Source of the DNA: Oscillospiraceae bacterium
GTDB lineage: Bacteria > Bacillota > Clostridia > Oscillospirales > UBA929
NCBI GenBank assembly: GCA_009782475.1
Contig: WRIZ01000016.1
Location: 1-46,796 of the forward strand
Direction: 5' to 3'
Length of the DNA: 46,796 nucleotides
Positions 1-8,383 of the stretch are shown one piece after another (positions within the stretch are counted from its first letter, which is position 1; the number at the start of each line of letters is the position of its first letter). The notes under the pieces were generated by a model. It was not told the DNA's origin and ran no database searches. It saw only the letters and a list, made by a program, of their open reading frames with translations. The position numbers were made by a program, and so were the translations under genes.

Positions 1-2
1 GG

Positions 3-383
3 CGGCACCCTTTCGCACAGGCATATCAGCCCAAGGAGGTGAACTCCGACCTCTATCCGCTGCTTGCATTGTACCCCAATGCCACGGAGGTGGCAATCAG
101 AATACTGACTTTATTATACGAGGTGGTAAATTTGATGAGCGTTATACCTGATAATCTCCGCGCGCTCACTGTTCCGGGAACATTCGCCCTTCTCGCGGCG
201 TTGACGCGGGAAAACGAAATCATCCTAAAACCAATCAACGCCAATGAAAACGCTGATATTATCGAGGCAATCCAAGAGATCGTAGCAGAGCATCCCGGAT
301 GCAAAATGCGCCTGTTTGAACATAACTACAACTCTTGGAAAAGATACTTCGAGGGGGTTGTTCCACGGGAACAGTTGTTGTAG
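3..383 (+). CDS. hypothetical protein, probably 3' part of a gene cut by the window edge
   Basis: I do not recognise this protein. The reading frame is open from base 3 without a stop, so the gene may begin outside the window. Two internal starts are possible: a GTG at 39 and an ATG at 135. The ATG has a GAGGTGG ribosome-binding site at about 119-125 and is the better internal candidate; it would give a protein of about 82 residues. The visible sequence is soluble, with no membrane segment or recognisable catalytic motif. It lies upstream of mobile-element genes on the same strand and is probably part of that element. Confidence 0.45.
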   Translation, partial: RHPFAQAYQPKEVNSDLYPLLALYPNATEVAIRILTLLYEVVNLMSVIPDNLRALTVPGTFALLAALTRENEIILKPINANENADIIEAIQEIVAEHPGCKMRLFEHNYNSWKRYFEGVVPREQLL

Positions 384-416
384 TATTAAGTATTACAACT
401 TCTTGGAAGGGTGAGT

Positions 417-1259
417 ATGATGCCGATACATAATATGGAACTTCGCACCGTGCGCGTCGCTGATATTGCGGAGTTTCCAACCGAGCTGGGAAGCCGCTGC
501 CTCCTTTTGCACGAAATAGGGTTAGACGCTTACTGGAATACCGATGAAGAACTGATGGACGCCCTTACCGAAAGCGCAAAAGACCCGGATATGCTGAACA
601 TATGTATAAAGAACAGCCGGTGTAAGGCATTTTTGGACAAGTTCCGGCAGGGGGTTACGCCTTACATAGAACGTGACCCGATACGTTTAATGGAATACGG
701 CGGAAGGTATTGGGTATCAGAAGGGAAACACCGCGTATGTATGGCAAAGAGAGGCGGCGTGGAGAAGATAGACGCCTATGTCTGGCCGCTTGAAGAAGAT
801 GATTATTCGATCCTTTCGGCGGAAGGGTCGCCGGGACGGTTTAGTTTTCAATGCGTGTATACGCAAAGAGGGTATCGACAGGTCAAAGGAAACACGGCGG
901 TTTTGTGGGTTCAAAGCCCGCGCGGTAATCAACCCTCCCGGTTTGATTTCGGCTCGGCAGTCCTTGACTGGCGGCTGGATACACGCGGCGAACCGCGCAC
1001 GGTATTTCCAGGGCTTTCTTACAGTGTCAAGGTCTCAGAATCAAGCGTTTTGGGATTCTGCAAGAAATATACGGTACAGGCTGAGATTGTTATAGAAGAA
1101 GACCACGCGAAGACAAGGGTCTGGTTGTTGAGCCGGACAGGCGGGTCATTTATGACGCGTCATCCCTATGAAGCTCCCCGGTTGAACACGCTGTATCGGT
1201 TTGGCTGCTGGCGCAATCATCATATGAGGCGTATACAAGCCGATCCTCTTCGTTGTTGA
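417..1259 (+). CDS. hypothetical protein with a ParB/Srx-like segment
   Basis: Of about 280 residues, only the stretch around residues 98-125 is suggestive. It reads YWVSEGKHRVCMAKRGG followed by VEKIDAYV, which resembles the GxHRxxAAxxxG core of ParB/sulfiredoxin-fold domains. I see no clear helix-turn-helix and no second known domain. The C-terminal part is Arg/Trp-rich and unrecognised. The start is chosen at ATG 417 because GGAAGG at 405-410 is well spaced; a GTG at 411 and an ATG at 420 are alternatives. A palindrome follows five bases after the stop. The position in the element's operon suggests accessory ICE cargo; function is unknown. Confidence 0.55.
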   Translation: MMPIHNMELRTVRVADIAEFPTELGSRCLLLHEIGLDAYWNTDEELMDALTESAKDPDMLNICIKNSRCKAFLDKFRQGVTPYIERDPIRLMEYGGRYWVSEGKHRVCMAKRGGVEKIDAYVWPLEEDDYSILSAEGSPGRFSFQCVYTQRGYRQVKGNTAVLWVQSPRGNQPSRFDFGSAVLDWRLDTRGEPRTVFPGLSYSVKVSESSVLGFCKKYTVQAEIVIEEDHAKTRVWLLSRTGGSFMTRHPYEAPRLNTLYRFGCWRNHHMRRIQADPLRC

Positions 1260-1263
1260 GCAG

Positions 1264-1278
1264 TCCTCACCGTGAGGA
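1264..1278. repeat. short palindrome, copy 1 of 3
   Basis: TCCTCACCGTGAGGA is a perfect inverted repeat around a single central base. It sits just after the stop of the upstream gene. Related copies lie at 4114-4126 and 7907-7921, always at a gene boundary of the same element. Confidence 0.8.
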
Positions 1279-1297
1279 GAACGGTTATTCGATGGGT

Positions 1298-1642
1298 TCA
1301 GCCCTCATACTCTGAAAAAGAGGAAACTATAGCGCATACCCTTTTTGTTATGTCGGTCGGCATCCTCTCCGCAAGTTCCGCATTGCGCTTTGTCAGGTCG
1401 AGGATTTTTGCCTGGTCGGTCAGTATGACCCCCGTCGTTTTCGTGCGGCCGTCTAACTTTACGTGTATAGAGATACTTTTGTCCGTGTTCGTAATCGGTG
1501 CGACAAGGGCAATGCCGTTACCGAATTTATTAAAGAGGCGGTTTGAAACAACTACGGCGGGTCTGCGCCCCTGCTGCTCTCTCCCCAGCGTCGGGTCGAA
1601 ATCAAGCCAGATTATATCACCCTGTTTCGGATAATAAGGCAT
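1298..1642 (-). CDS. MazF/PemK-family mRNA interferase toxin
   Basis: This is a 114-residue toxin of the MazF/PemK/CcdB fold, whose members cleave RNA in a sequence-specific way. The family signature is clear: GDIIWLDFDP near the start, then GREQQGRRPAVVVSN, VAPITNT, and TGVILTDQAKILDL toward the C-terminus. The length is typical. Its ATG shares one base with the TAA of the upstream antitoxin gene (TAATG), so the two are translationally coupled. It runs opposite to the surrounding element genes under the promoter at 1932-1961. The partner antitoxin is RelB/DinJ-like rather than MazE-like. Confidence 0.9.
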   Translation of the reverse strand: MPYYPKQGDIIWLDFDPTLGREQQGRRPAVVVSNRLFNKFGNGIALVAPITNTDKSISIHVKLDGRTKTTGVILTDQAKILDLTKRNAELAERMPTDITKRVCAIVSSFSEYEG

Positions 1643-1896
1643 TACAGCACCTCACGCCCTGCGGGTTTTCCTGTATCCCACTCTTGGGGGGTGTAATCTG
1701 AATTGAAGTCCGCTTCGGTCAGATAGTCTTCGAGTTTCAAACGTTTCCTTGCAGGTCTAAAGGGCATAGCCTGTTCTGTTATAGACTGTGCTAAAAATAC
1801 GCTTATAGCTCCGCTGACAGTCATTCCAAGACTACTAAAGAGAGCTTCCGCTTGCGCCTTCGTGCTGGCGTCTACACGGACAGTGATACTGGACAT
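1642..1896 (-). CDS. RelB/DinJ-family antitoxin paired with MazF
   Basis: This 84-residue protein begins SITVRVDASTKAQAEALF, a ribbon-helix-helix N-terminus. It continues GMTVSGAISVFLAQSI and AMPFRP, the RelB/DinJ signature. The acidic C-terminal half would be the toxin-wrapping segment. As an RHH protein it should bind its own promoter, at 1932-1961. Its stop overlaps the toxin start by one base. RelB/DinJ antitoxins are classically partners of RelE/YafQ toxins, so the MazF partner is a mixed pairing. AAGGA lies a few bases upstream of the ATG. Confidence 0.88.
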   Translation of the reverse strand: MSSITVRVDASTKAQAEALFSSLGMTVSGAISVFLAQSITEQAMPFRPARKRLKLEDYLTEADFNSDYTPQEWDTGKPAGREVL

Positions 1897-1931
1897 AGAA
1901 AAAATCCTTTCGATTGATTTTTGTTAAATAT

Positions 1932-1961
1932 ATTGTAGCACATTGTATGAACATATGTCAA
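1932..1961 (-). promoter_or_regulatory. promoter of the antitoxin-toxin pair
   Basis: On the minus strand, TTGACA (1956-1961) and TACAAT (1932-1937) are separated by 18 bases, close to the sigma-A consensus. The region carries repeated ATTGTA/TTGTATG words that could be antitoxin half-sites. Confidence 0.75.
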
Positions 1962-2003
1962 CGATTACAGAGTTTTACTCGCAAACGAAAGAGGTGGGTG
2001 CTT

Positions 2004-4124
2004 ATGTCGGGGAGTTATTCTATCGGGGGACGCTCTTACAACGGCGGCGATCTTTCCCGGTTAAGGCACGGGGAGGTTCAGTTTATTCCGCAAGATAACC
2101 GAAAGCCTGTTGACAATGTAGCGAATACGATTAGGACTTCTGAGAATAGTCTCTTGAAACCTTCGTCGGGCAGTCCTCACAAAGGGCTTGCATCTTCCGC
2201 CGGCCACGCCGGCGTCGGGGCGGTGCAGTCCTCCGCATCCGGCGGCGGCGATCTCGGCGGAAGTTCGGTATCGGGAGTGGTTACTGCCGTTAAGGGGTTT
2301 CAGGCGGTGCAGAAAGCGACGCCGGCGATCATTAAGACCGCTAAGGGGACGTTTGACGTTGTAAGCACGGCGGGACGCGCTGTGGTGACGGTTGCGAATA
2401 CGGTCGGGGTCGCGGCCTTTGTGCCTTTGAATCCTTCGCAGCTGGGCGGGTTACTCAAAATGCAGTCAGAGGCAACCGGGCTGATCCATACCCGCACGTC
2501 GAGGGCGATTGTGAACGCTGTGGAGAAAGTCAAACATTCGGCGGCGCGTATCAAGACCGGGGCTGTGACGGCCGCTAGAGGGGTTAAGAGCGGAGCGGCT
2601 GCCGTACGAAACGCGGCCGCCGCGTCGGCCTATACGGTGAGCGGGATCGTACACGGAACAATCCCGTTTGCCGCTGTTACGCGTAATACAATGAACGCGG
2701 CAAAGGACGCGGCTGTGAAAGGGCTAAGAGTTACCGGAAAAGGCGCGCTGCGCGGATCGGTATGGACGGTTAAGAAGGGTGTGCCGGGCGCGTATAGGTT
2801 AACGGAGAAGGGCGTTGCCGGATTCGGCGGAGCTTTGGCAAAGAGCAATGACGACATGGTTCGCACAACAGGGATGGTGGCTCAGTACACCCCTCAACTC
2901 ATCCGCACGTCGGCCAAAGCAGTAAAGCAAACCGGGCGAACTGTTAAAACAACAGTAAAAGGTACAATCAAGACGGGCAGAAGGGCTGCTCACGCCTATC
3001 GGTTTATTAAGGATAAGGGTTTGGGAGCGGCGTGGAGTTCTGCTAGGAGCAAGGCCGCGAAAGCATTATATAAATCCGGGCGTTCTATTGTATCTTTGGC
3101 AGCTAATGTGATACAATCCATTGGAACTAAGTTTCTTCTCCCGCTGCTCATCATCATTGCCGCGGTGGGTGCGATCTTTTCCGCGGCGTCCGGCGGTGCG
3201 TCAGCGGCAGCCGGAATATTCGGAGGGGTATTCACAAGAAACTCCAGCGTCGGAGGTGTTACGGTTGAAGAAGATTATGACATCTTAGAAGACCTCATTA
3301 TGGCTCCGGACGGCGTGATATTGCTAAGAGGTCAATACATAGACGATATGATGGACAGCCTGACTGCGTACATAGACAACGGAGAGGTTCATTCTATTCG
3401 ATTATTTAATTATGATAAGGATATGGGGGCGGCTTCCAGTATAGGTTTCAGCCGTGAAGCTCTCGATGCCGCTTTTTTCGATGAAGAGACGATCAGTAAT
3501 ATCATGCTGCCGATCTTGAATGTCATCTTCCTGATGCCCCCTTACGAGCTGGAGGTGCCGGATACAGACGCGGTATTTTGGTTTGTAAATCTTTTTGGAT
3601 ATATATTTGGCGATCAGGAATACGAAACGACCGTTGAATGGTGCGCAATGGATGCGCACGGGCTTCCGGTACCCCATCACTGCGGTTCGGTTCATGCCTC
3701 GTCTGATTGCCCAAATGTCTCGGAGGGGATCCATTCAGACTATACTTGCTCGTATTGCTGTTATAAGACCTGCCCGGGGCATAAAGTGGAGTGTGATGAT
3801 TCTTGCGAAGAGGATTGCTTTGCGGAGCATATAGAGTATTGCGGCAGCCCTTGCAGCAATGATTGTTCAGGCTACTATAACTGCGGCTCTCACCGCGTTT
3901 TGACGGTTACGTTCTCTTTCAATGGAATTGATATATTGCTGGACATCATTTTCAAACAGCCGATCGCGGAGCTGGAAGCGAAATCATCCCTGACAGAAGA
4001 GGAGGAAGATCAACTATCAGATTTATATGATTATTACGAAATCTGCTTGGATTACATCGAATACTTGGAGGAGGAGTTTGAAGTCAGTATAAAAGGTTCT
4101 CATGTTGCCTTAGCCTCACCGTGA
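2004..4124 (+). CDS. CD1108-like ICE membrane protein without a visible C-terminal peptidase
   Basis: About 706 residues. Residues 60-370 are rich in Ala, Lys and Thr with repetitive SGAAAVRNAAA-like stretches. A membrane segment lies near residues 376-397 (FLLPLLIIIAAVGAIF), followed by an Ala/Gly hydrophobic stretch. Residues 544-629 are a Cys/His-rich module with about 14 Cys, including CPGH and SYCCYK. It is followed by HRVLTVTFSFNG, which resembles the module in CD1108-family proteins of Tn1549/CTn-like elements; these act in the envelope part of conjugation. I see no NlpC/P60 domain. The start is ATG 2004 with GAGGTGGG at 1991-1998. The stop lies inside the palindrome at 4114-4126. The family link is from memory and moderate. 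Confidence 0.6.
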   Translation: MSGSYSIGGRSYNGGDLSRLRHGEVQFIPQDNRKPVDNVANTIRTSENSLLKPSSGSPHKGLASSAGHAGVGAVQSSASGGGDLGGSSVSGVVTAVKGFQAVQKATPAIIKTAKGTFDVVSTAGRAVVTVANTVGVAAFVPLNPSQLGGLLKMQSEATGLIHTRTSRAIVNAVEKVKHSAARIKTGAVTAARGVKSGAAAVRNAAAASAYTVSGIVHGTIPFAAVTRNTMNAAKDAAVKGLRVTGKGALRGSVWTVKKGVPGAYRLTEKGVAGFGGALAKSNDDMVRTTGMVAQYTPQLIRTSAKAVKQTGRTVKTTVKGTIKTGRRAAHAYRFIKDKGLGAAWSSARSKAAKALYKSGRSIVSLAANVIQSIGTKFLLPLLIIIAAVGAIFSAASGGASAAAGIFGGVFTRNSSVGGVTVEEDYDILEDLIMAPDGVILLRGQYIDDMMDSLTAYIDNGEVHSIRLFNYDKDMGAASSIGFSREALDAAFFDEETISNIMLPILNVIFLMPPYELEVPDTDAVFWFVNLFGYIFGDQEYETTVEWCAMDAHGLPVPHHCGSVHASSDCPNVSEGIHSDYTCSYCCYKTCPGHKVECDDSCEEDCFAEHIEYCGSPCSNDCSGYYNCGSHRVLTVTFSFNGIDILLDIIFKQPIAELEAKSSLTEEEEDQLSDLYDYYEICLDYIEYLEEEFEVSIKGSHVALASP

Positions 4125-4126
4125 GG
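4114..4126. repeat. short palindrome, copy 2 of 3
   Basis: CCTCACCGTGAGG, the same core as at 1265-1277. The TGA stop codon of the upstream gene (4122-4124) lies within it. Confidence 0.8.
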
Positions 4127-4200
4127 AAAATAAGAAGAGCCGAACAGGCCGGCCGGGCGTTGTAAGGCTTGACAAAAACATTAAAAGGGGAGTATCCATT

Positions 4201-5358
4201 ATGAAAAAAAGCATCTTCAAAATCGTGTCCCTTCTGACCGTCGCAATCGTTGTGTGCAGCTTCATCAGTCCTGTTCACGCGGAGGAGCCTGACGTAGGCG
4301 CGAATACCCTGTTGAAGGTAAAGATTACGAATGACCCGTTTGGAATCTACGACGGTTCCGTGACCGTGACGTTTACGATCACTACGCCCGGCAATATGCA
4401 GGGCAGGGAGTATGTCCATGAGATAGATAATTACTCTATCATGTACGGTTTTTCTCCCCTAGTTATTCTGCCTTTGACTTTTACATATGACATATCCTTT
4501 GACTTTGGGGGCGCGGAAGGGTTTATTTTGGTTACGGAAGAGGGCGGCGCGGTAGAGCCGTATACAACAACTGAGAAGAATGATACGCTTGTTTGGAAGG
4601 TTGTAAAGGCAAGCGGCAGCGAAGACGGGGCGGATGATCAAGGGGGTAATGCGTTGCCTTCGGATCAGCTCAGTGAAATAAAAGACGCCCATACAAGCAA
4701 CCCGGAAGCGGATTTGGTGTTCAATACCTTTCTTGACGCGGTCAAGGGGATGGAGGGCGATCCGAATTATGACGCGTTTTTCCTGCTGTATCAAGATGAT
4801 TTTCAACGTTTCTTTGGAGCAGAATATGAAAAGCATTGCGCCGGAACAATGGAGGACTGGGAGGGCTTTACGCCTTTTCAGCGATTTATTTACTACGAGA
4901 CATATGTGCGCCTTGTATATCAAACGCCGGCATACAGTGACATGGGACGTTATGAGACGAAATCAAAATATGATAGCAGTGTAACAAGACTCAGTTACGA
5001 CGCATTCATCAAAGCGGGGGCGGAGAAAGAAGCGGCGGCCTACCGCGCCTTGACCGATTGGCAGTGGGAGTATTACCTTTTGCACGGAACTGTCTATAAC
5101 TTTGTAGACGGTGTGGTCGAGGCTTTGAAGATTGATTCAGAGGTTACGCCTGCCCCGCCTGATGAGGCTGTCAGTCCGTCTCCCGGCGTTAGCGGGGAAT
5201 CAAATCCCGGAGAAACAGCAGAGACGTCTCCCGGTATATGGGATGAAACGAAGAATAAGATGAGCGGATTGACCATCACGCTTACCATCCTCGGCGTCCT
5301 TCTCGCCGCGCTGGCGGTTATCTATTTTATCAGGCGGCAAAAGAGCCGGGAAGAATAG
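4201..5358 (+). CDS. secreted, C-terminally membrane-anchored ICE protein
   Basis: This 385-residue protein has a clear signal peptide (MKKSIFKIVSLLTVAIVV, cleavage probably after PVHA). It has an extracellular region, a Pro/Ser/Gly-rich spacer around residues 318-350, a transmembrane helix near 355-378 (LTITLTILGVLLAALAVIYF) and a basic cytoplasmic tail. I do not recognise the extracellular domain with certainty; its slot between a CD1108-like gene and a DUF4315-like gene is where CD1107/DUF4366 surface proteins usually lie in Tn1549-like elements. AAAGGGGAG precedes the ATG. A role in the conjugation surface apparatus is inferred from position only. Confidence 0.7.
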   Translation: MKKSIFKIVSLLTVAIVVCSFISPVHAEEPDVGANTLLKVKITNDPFGIYDGSVTVTFTITTPGNMQGREYVHEIDNYSIMYGFSPLVILPLTFTYDISFDFGGAEGFILVTEEGGAVEPYTTTEKNDTLVWKVVKASGSEDGADDQGGNALPSDQLSEIKDAHTSNPEADLVFNTFLDAVKGMEGDPNYDAFFLLYQDDFQRFFGAEYEKHCAGTMEDWEGFTPFQRFIYYETYVRLVYQTPAYSDMGRYETKSKYDSSVTRLSYDAFIKAGAEKEAAAYRALTDWQWEYYLLHGTVYNFVDGVVEALKIDSEVTPAPPDEAVSPSPGVSGESNPGETAETSPGIWDETKNKMSGLTITLTILGVLLAALAVIYFIRRQKSREE

Positions 5359-5371
5359 GGAGGAATATAGT

Positions 5372-5620
5372 ATGGCTAAACCGATAGAAGAAATCATTGC
5401 GTTCCACGAAGAGAAACTCTCAAGACTGGAAGCGAAGCAGGAATCCACCAAAACTAAAATTTCCGAAACAAAGGCGACCATTGCACGGTTTAATCTGCTG
5501 AAAGATCAGGAACGCCTCAAAGACCTCACAAAGGCTTTGGACGCGAAGGGTATCTCCTTTGATGACTTCATTGCGGCTGCCGTGGACGGCGACTTCCTTT
5601 CCTCTCTGCTGAAAGCATGA
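5372..5620 (+). CDS. small coiled-coil protein, DUF4315-like
   Basis: This 82-residue protein has a charged heptad-type N-terminus (IAFHEEKLSRLEAKQESTK and onward to about residue 52), predicted as coiled coil. It ends with GISFDDFIAAAVDG. This resembles DUF4315 proteins found between the envelope genes and topB of Clostridia ICEs. It starts 13 bases after the preceding gene and its stop overlaps the topB start by four bases (ATGA), so it is probably co-translated with topB. No enzymatic motif is visible. Confidence 0.75.
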   Translation: MAKPIEEIIAFHEEKLSRLEAKQESTKTKISETKATIARFNLLKDQERLKDLTKALDAKGISFDDFIAAAVDGDFLSSLLKA

Positions 5621-7863
5621 GCGGTTTTTCACTCTGTATCGCGGAGAAGCCCAGCGTCGCCAAAGACATCGCCCGTGTGATCGGGGCGGGGTCTCGCCGG
5701 GATGGTTATTATGAGGGTAACGGGTACTTGGTGACCTGGGCGGTCGGGCATCTTGTAGGGCTTGCCGAACCGGAGAAATATGGTTTCGTACCGCAAAGGG
5801 AAATGTACGGCGAGGCGAGGGATAAGGCGTACGCGGAGCTGCCGCTGATCCCGGAGGAGTTTCAACTGGTGGTGCTGGACGCCACCAAAGACCAGTACCG
5901 TATCGTTAAGGAGCTGATGAACCGTCCCGACGTCGAACTGGTCATCGACTGCGGGGACATGGGAGCAGAGGGGCATATCCTGCAATGGTTCATCCGAGAA
6001 ATGGCCGGATGCGAGAAACCTGTCAAAAGGTTTTGCGCCACTTCGATGACGGACGAGGCCATCCGGGCGGCGATGGAGAAGCTGCGGCCTATTGAAGATT
6101 TTGAGAACATCATCCGAGGCGAGTTCTGCAAGAAGAAAGCCGATTGGATGCTGGGCATGAGCCTGTCCCGGGTTGAGAGCTTGAAATACCGCGCCGGGAT
6201 CAATGTCGGGCGGGTGCAGTCGCCTACGCTGTACTTTGTGGTAAAACGGTATATAGACGCAACGAATTTCAAAGTGACCGATTACTATACCATGACCGCC
6301 GAGCTGAACGGAGGCTTTTCTGTCTTTTGGAGCAAAGACAGCGACGGGCGCGTTCTCGATAAGGCTGTGATCGATGCGGCGGCGTCTGAGATCACGAATC
6401 ATGGCCAAGGAACTGTAACCCGGCTTGAAACGAAGAAAGCGGGGACAGACCGTCCGCAGCTCTATGACATTACCGAGCTTCAACGGGACGCCAACCGAAA
6501 GTATGGGGTTTCCGCCGCCGTGACGCTGGCCGCCGCGCAGTCTTTGTACGAAACGCATAAGGTATTGAGCTATCCCCGGACGGACAGCCGTTACATTACA
6601 AGCGATTTACAGCCGTATATGCCCGGCAGGGTAAAAGCCATCGGCTCGTTGCCGAAGTATAAAGAGGTTGCCGGCCGTCTGCTGGCCGATGGGCTGAACC
6701 TTGACAAGCGGATCGTTGACGACGCCAAAGTGACGGATCACCACGCGCTGATCCCGACCGAGAAGATTGAGGGATTTGATCCTGCCGGGCTGATCCCCAC
6801 GCCGGAGGAGGCAAAGAAGGGCGTTACAGCGGAGGGGTTGAATCATATCCTCGACCTGATCCTCTGCCGCGTCCTTGTGGCTTTCTCAAAGCCCTATTAC
6901 TATGAACAGACCAACATAACGGTCGCCTTCCCAAACCGTTTGTCTTTCACGGCCAGCGGGAGAAAGCCTTTATCGCTGGGCTGGAGATCGGTACAGGATG
7001 CTTTGCTCGGGAAAGAGGGAAGCGATGAGGACGATCCGGCCGCCGGAGCCGGGCAGCTCTTCCCGAATTTATCCGAAGGGCAGACGGTGGCCGTCCGGCA
7101 GTGTATTACCGTGCCGAAAGCAACAACGCCGCCAAAGCTGCACACCGAAGCAACCCTCCTGACGGCCATGGAGAACGCCGGGGCGACGATCGAGGGCGGA
7201 GCCATCCTAAAAGGAAAGGGGATCGGCACCCAAGCGACAAGGGCGGAGATTATCAAGAAGCTGTTTGATACCGGCGTCGTGGAGGCTGTGAAGAAAGGGA
7301 AAACGACTTATTTACAGCCCACACCGAAGGGGATCAGCGTGATCCGTGTCCTGCCCGAGGAGTTATACAGCCCGAAGATCACGGCGGATTGGGAGACGAT
7401 GATTGCCGGCATCGCGGCGGGGAAGAGTTCCGAGGCCGCGTTTATGAGTAGGTTTACCACCTTTATCCGCGCCAAGACCGAAGAGGTGAAGAAGACAGAT
7501 ACCGGGGTTGTCTTTAAGAAGGAGAAAGAAGTATTTGGCGTTTGCCCGTGGTGCGGATCACCTGTTTACAGCTATCAGAAGAAGAACGAGAAGGGGAAGC
7601 CTGTAAGCACGGGGTTCTATTGCTCTGAAAGCTGCGATTTTCGGCTGAATTGCGACGATCAGACCTTCATGATCCGGCTTGGGCGCAAGCTGACCGAGAA
7701 GGAAGCGGCGCGGCTGATCGCCAAGAAGGCAATTATTCTCGATTGTAAGAGCAGAGGGAGCGATAAGAAGTATCGCGGGGAGTTTTCGTTTAAGGAGCGA
7801 ATCTCCGGCGGCAAACGGTACTGCAACGTCCAATGCGACGTCGTGGCGGGGAAGAAATCATAA
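5617..7863 (+). CDS. topB: type IA DNA topoisomerase III, ICE-borne
   Basis: This 748-residue type IA topoisomerase would relax or decatenate the transferring element's DNA. The toprim domain opens with IAEKPSVAKDIARVIGAG; the metal-binding motif at residues 111-120 reads DCGDMGAEGH. The catalytic tyrosine is Y319 in LSYPRTDSRYI. NVGRVQSPTL is the conserved type IA linker. A Cys-rich zinc-ribbon-like tail starts with CPWCGSP near residue 646 and includes YCSESCDF. The toprim motif departs from the usual DxGREGE by Ala for Arg and His for the last Glu. It starts by ATGA overlap with the previous gene. Chromosomal TopB is possible but the context is ICE-like. Confidence 0.93.
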   Translation: MSGFSLCIAEKPSVAKDIARVIGAGSRRDGYYEGNGYLVTWAVGHLVGLAEPEKYGFVPQREMYGEARDKAYAELPLIPEEFQLVVLDATKDQYRIVKELMNRPDVELVIDCGDMGAEGHILQWFIREMAGCEKPVKRFCATSMTDEAIRAAMEKLRPIEDFENIIRGEFCKKKADWMLGMSLSRVESLKYRAGINVGRVQSPTLYFVVKRYIDATNFKVTDYYTMTAELNGGFSVFWSKDSDGRVLDKAVIDAAASEITNHGQGTVTRLETKKAGTDRPQLYDITELQRDANRKYGVSAAVTLAAAQSLYETHKVLSYPRTDSRYITSDLQPYMPGRVKAIGSLPKYKEVAGRLLADGLNLDKRIVDDAKVTDHHALIPTEKIEGFDPAGLIPTPEEAKKGVTAEGLNHILDLILCRVLVAFSKPYYYEQTNITVAFPNRLSFTASGRKPLSLGWRSVQDALLGKEGSDEDDPAAGAGQLFPNLSEGQTVAVRQCITVPKATTPPKLHTEATLLTAMENAGATIEGGAILKGKGIGTQATRAEIIKKLFDTGVVEAVKKGKTTYLQPTPKGISVIRVLPEELYSPKITADWETMIAGIAAGKSSEAAFMSRFTTFIRAKTEEVKKTDTGVVFKKEKEVFGVCPWCGSPVYSYQKKNEKGKPVSTGFYCSESCDFRLNCDDQTFMIRLGRKLTEKEAARLIAKKAIILDCKSRGSDKKYRGEFSFKERISGGKRYCNVQCDVVAGKKS

Positions 7864-7880
7864 CGAGGGAGAGAGTATCG

Positions 7881-8198
7881 GTGAATGTACATACTGATAA
7901 GAAGCGTCCTCACGGTGAGGACATGGCCAACCAAACCGACGAGTCTATCTCGCTGTCTTTCCCCGGCACCGACGGGGTTACGCGGGAGTGGCAGGTCATT
8001 GATTCGTTCCGGCTCCGTGACCGGGAGTACATCGCCCTTCTGCCTTTGGAGGCAGAGGGCGGCGGGGAGATCAATATCCATTTGTTCCGGCTGGAGCGGT
8101 TGACGCAAGACGGAGCGGAGGGTGTGAGCATCGTAAGCATTGCTTCTGATATGGAGTACGACGAGGCGCGGGAGGAGTTTGAGGGGAGAATTGGGTGA
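7881..8198 (+). CDS. DUF1292-family protein
   Basis: About 105 residues from the GTG at 7881, which has GAGGGAGAG at about 7865-7873. An ATG at 7923 is an alternative, placing the palindrome at 7907-7921 in the leader instead of the coding region. The core WQVIDSFRLRDREYIALLPLE and the following Glu-rich part match the DUF1292/YrzB family of Firmicutes, whose function is unknown. It is the last gene of the element operon, 17 bases after topB, and is followed by an intrinsic terminator. Confidence 0.75.
   Translation: MNVHTDKKRPHGEDMANQTDESISLSFPGTDGVTREWQVIDSFRLRDREYIALLPLEAEGGGEINIHLFRLERLTQDGAEGVSIVSIASDMEYDEAREEFEGRIG
7907..7921. repeat. short palindrome, copy 3 of 3
   Basis: TCCTCACGGTGAGGA is the same palindrome with the opposite central base, so it is copy 1 read from the other strand. 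It ends two bases before the ATG at 7923. Confidence 0.8.
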
Positions 8199-8222
8199 AA
8201 ACTTTTATCTTCATGATGAAGC

Positions 8223-8255
8223 CCCCGCGCGATCTTTCGGCCGTGCGGGGTTTCT
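8223..8255 (+). terminator. intrinsic terminator closing the ICE operon
   Basis: CCCCGCGCG pairs with CGTGCGGGG (one G-U) around a ten-base loop, followed by TTTCTATTCT. Confidence 0.8.
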
Positions 8256-8336
8256 ATTCTGACTGGAATCTGACTGGAATTATTCCGATTATTTTTGACT
8301 ATTTGCGGATATTTCCGATGACAGCGTGAAAAAAGC

Positions 8337-8369
8337 AAAAGCCTGTAGTCTTTGAAACTACAGGCTTTT
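8337..8369 (-). terminator. terminator of the tRNA-Pro gene
   Basis: A perfect 13-bp stem, AAAAGCCTGTAGT with ACTACAGGCTTTT, and a 7-base loop. On the minus strand it is followed by a T-rich run. It sits directly downstream of the tRNA and could also stop readthrough from the ICE. Confidence 0.85.
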
Positions 8370-8383
8370 CAATGGGTTTGAGA

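Noticed and set aside
1-8300. Integrase or relaxase genes of the ICE
   Set aside because: None is present; the element's other end lies outside the window.
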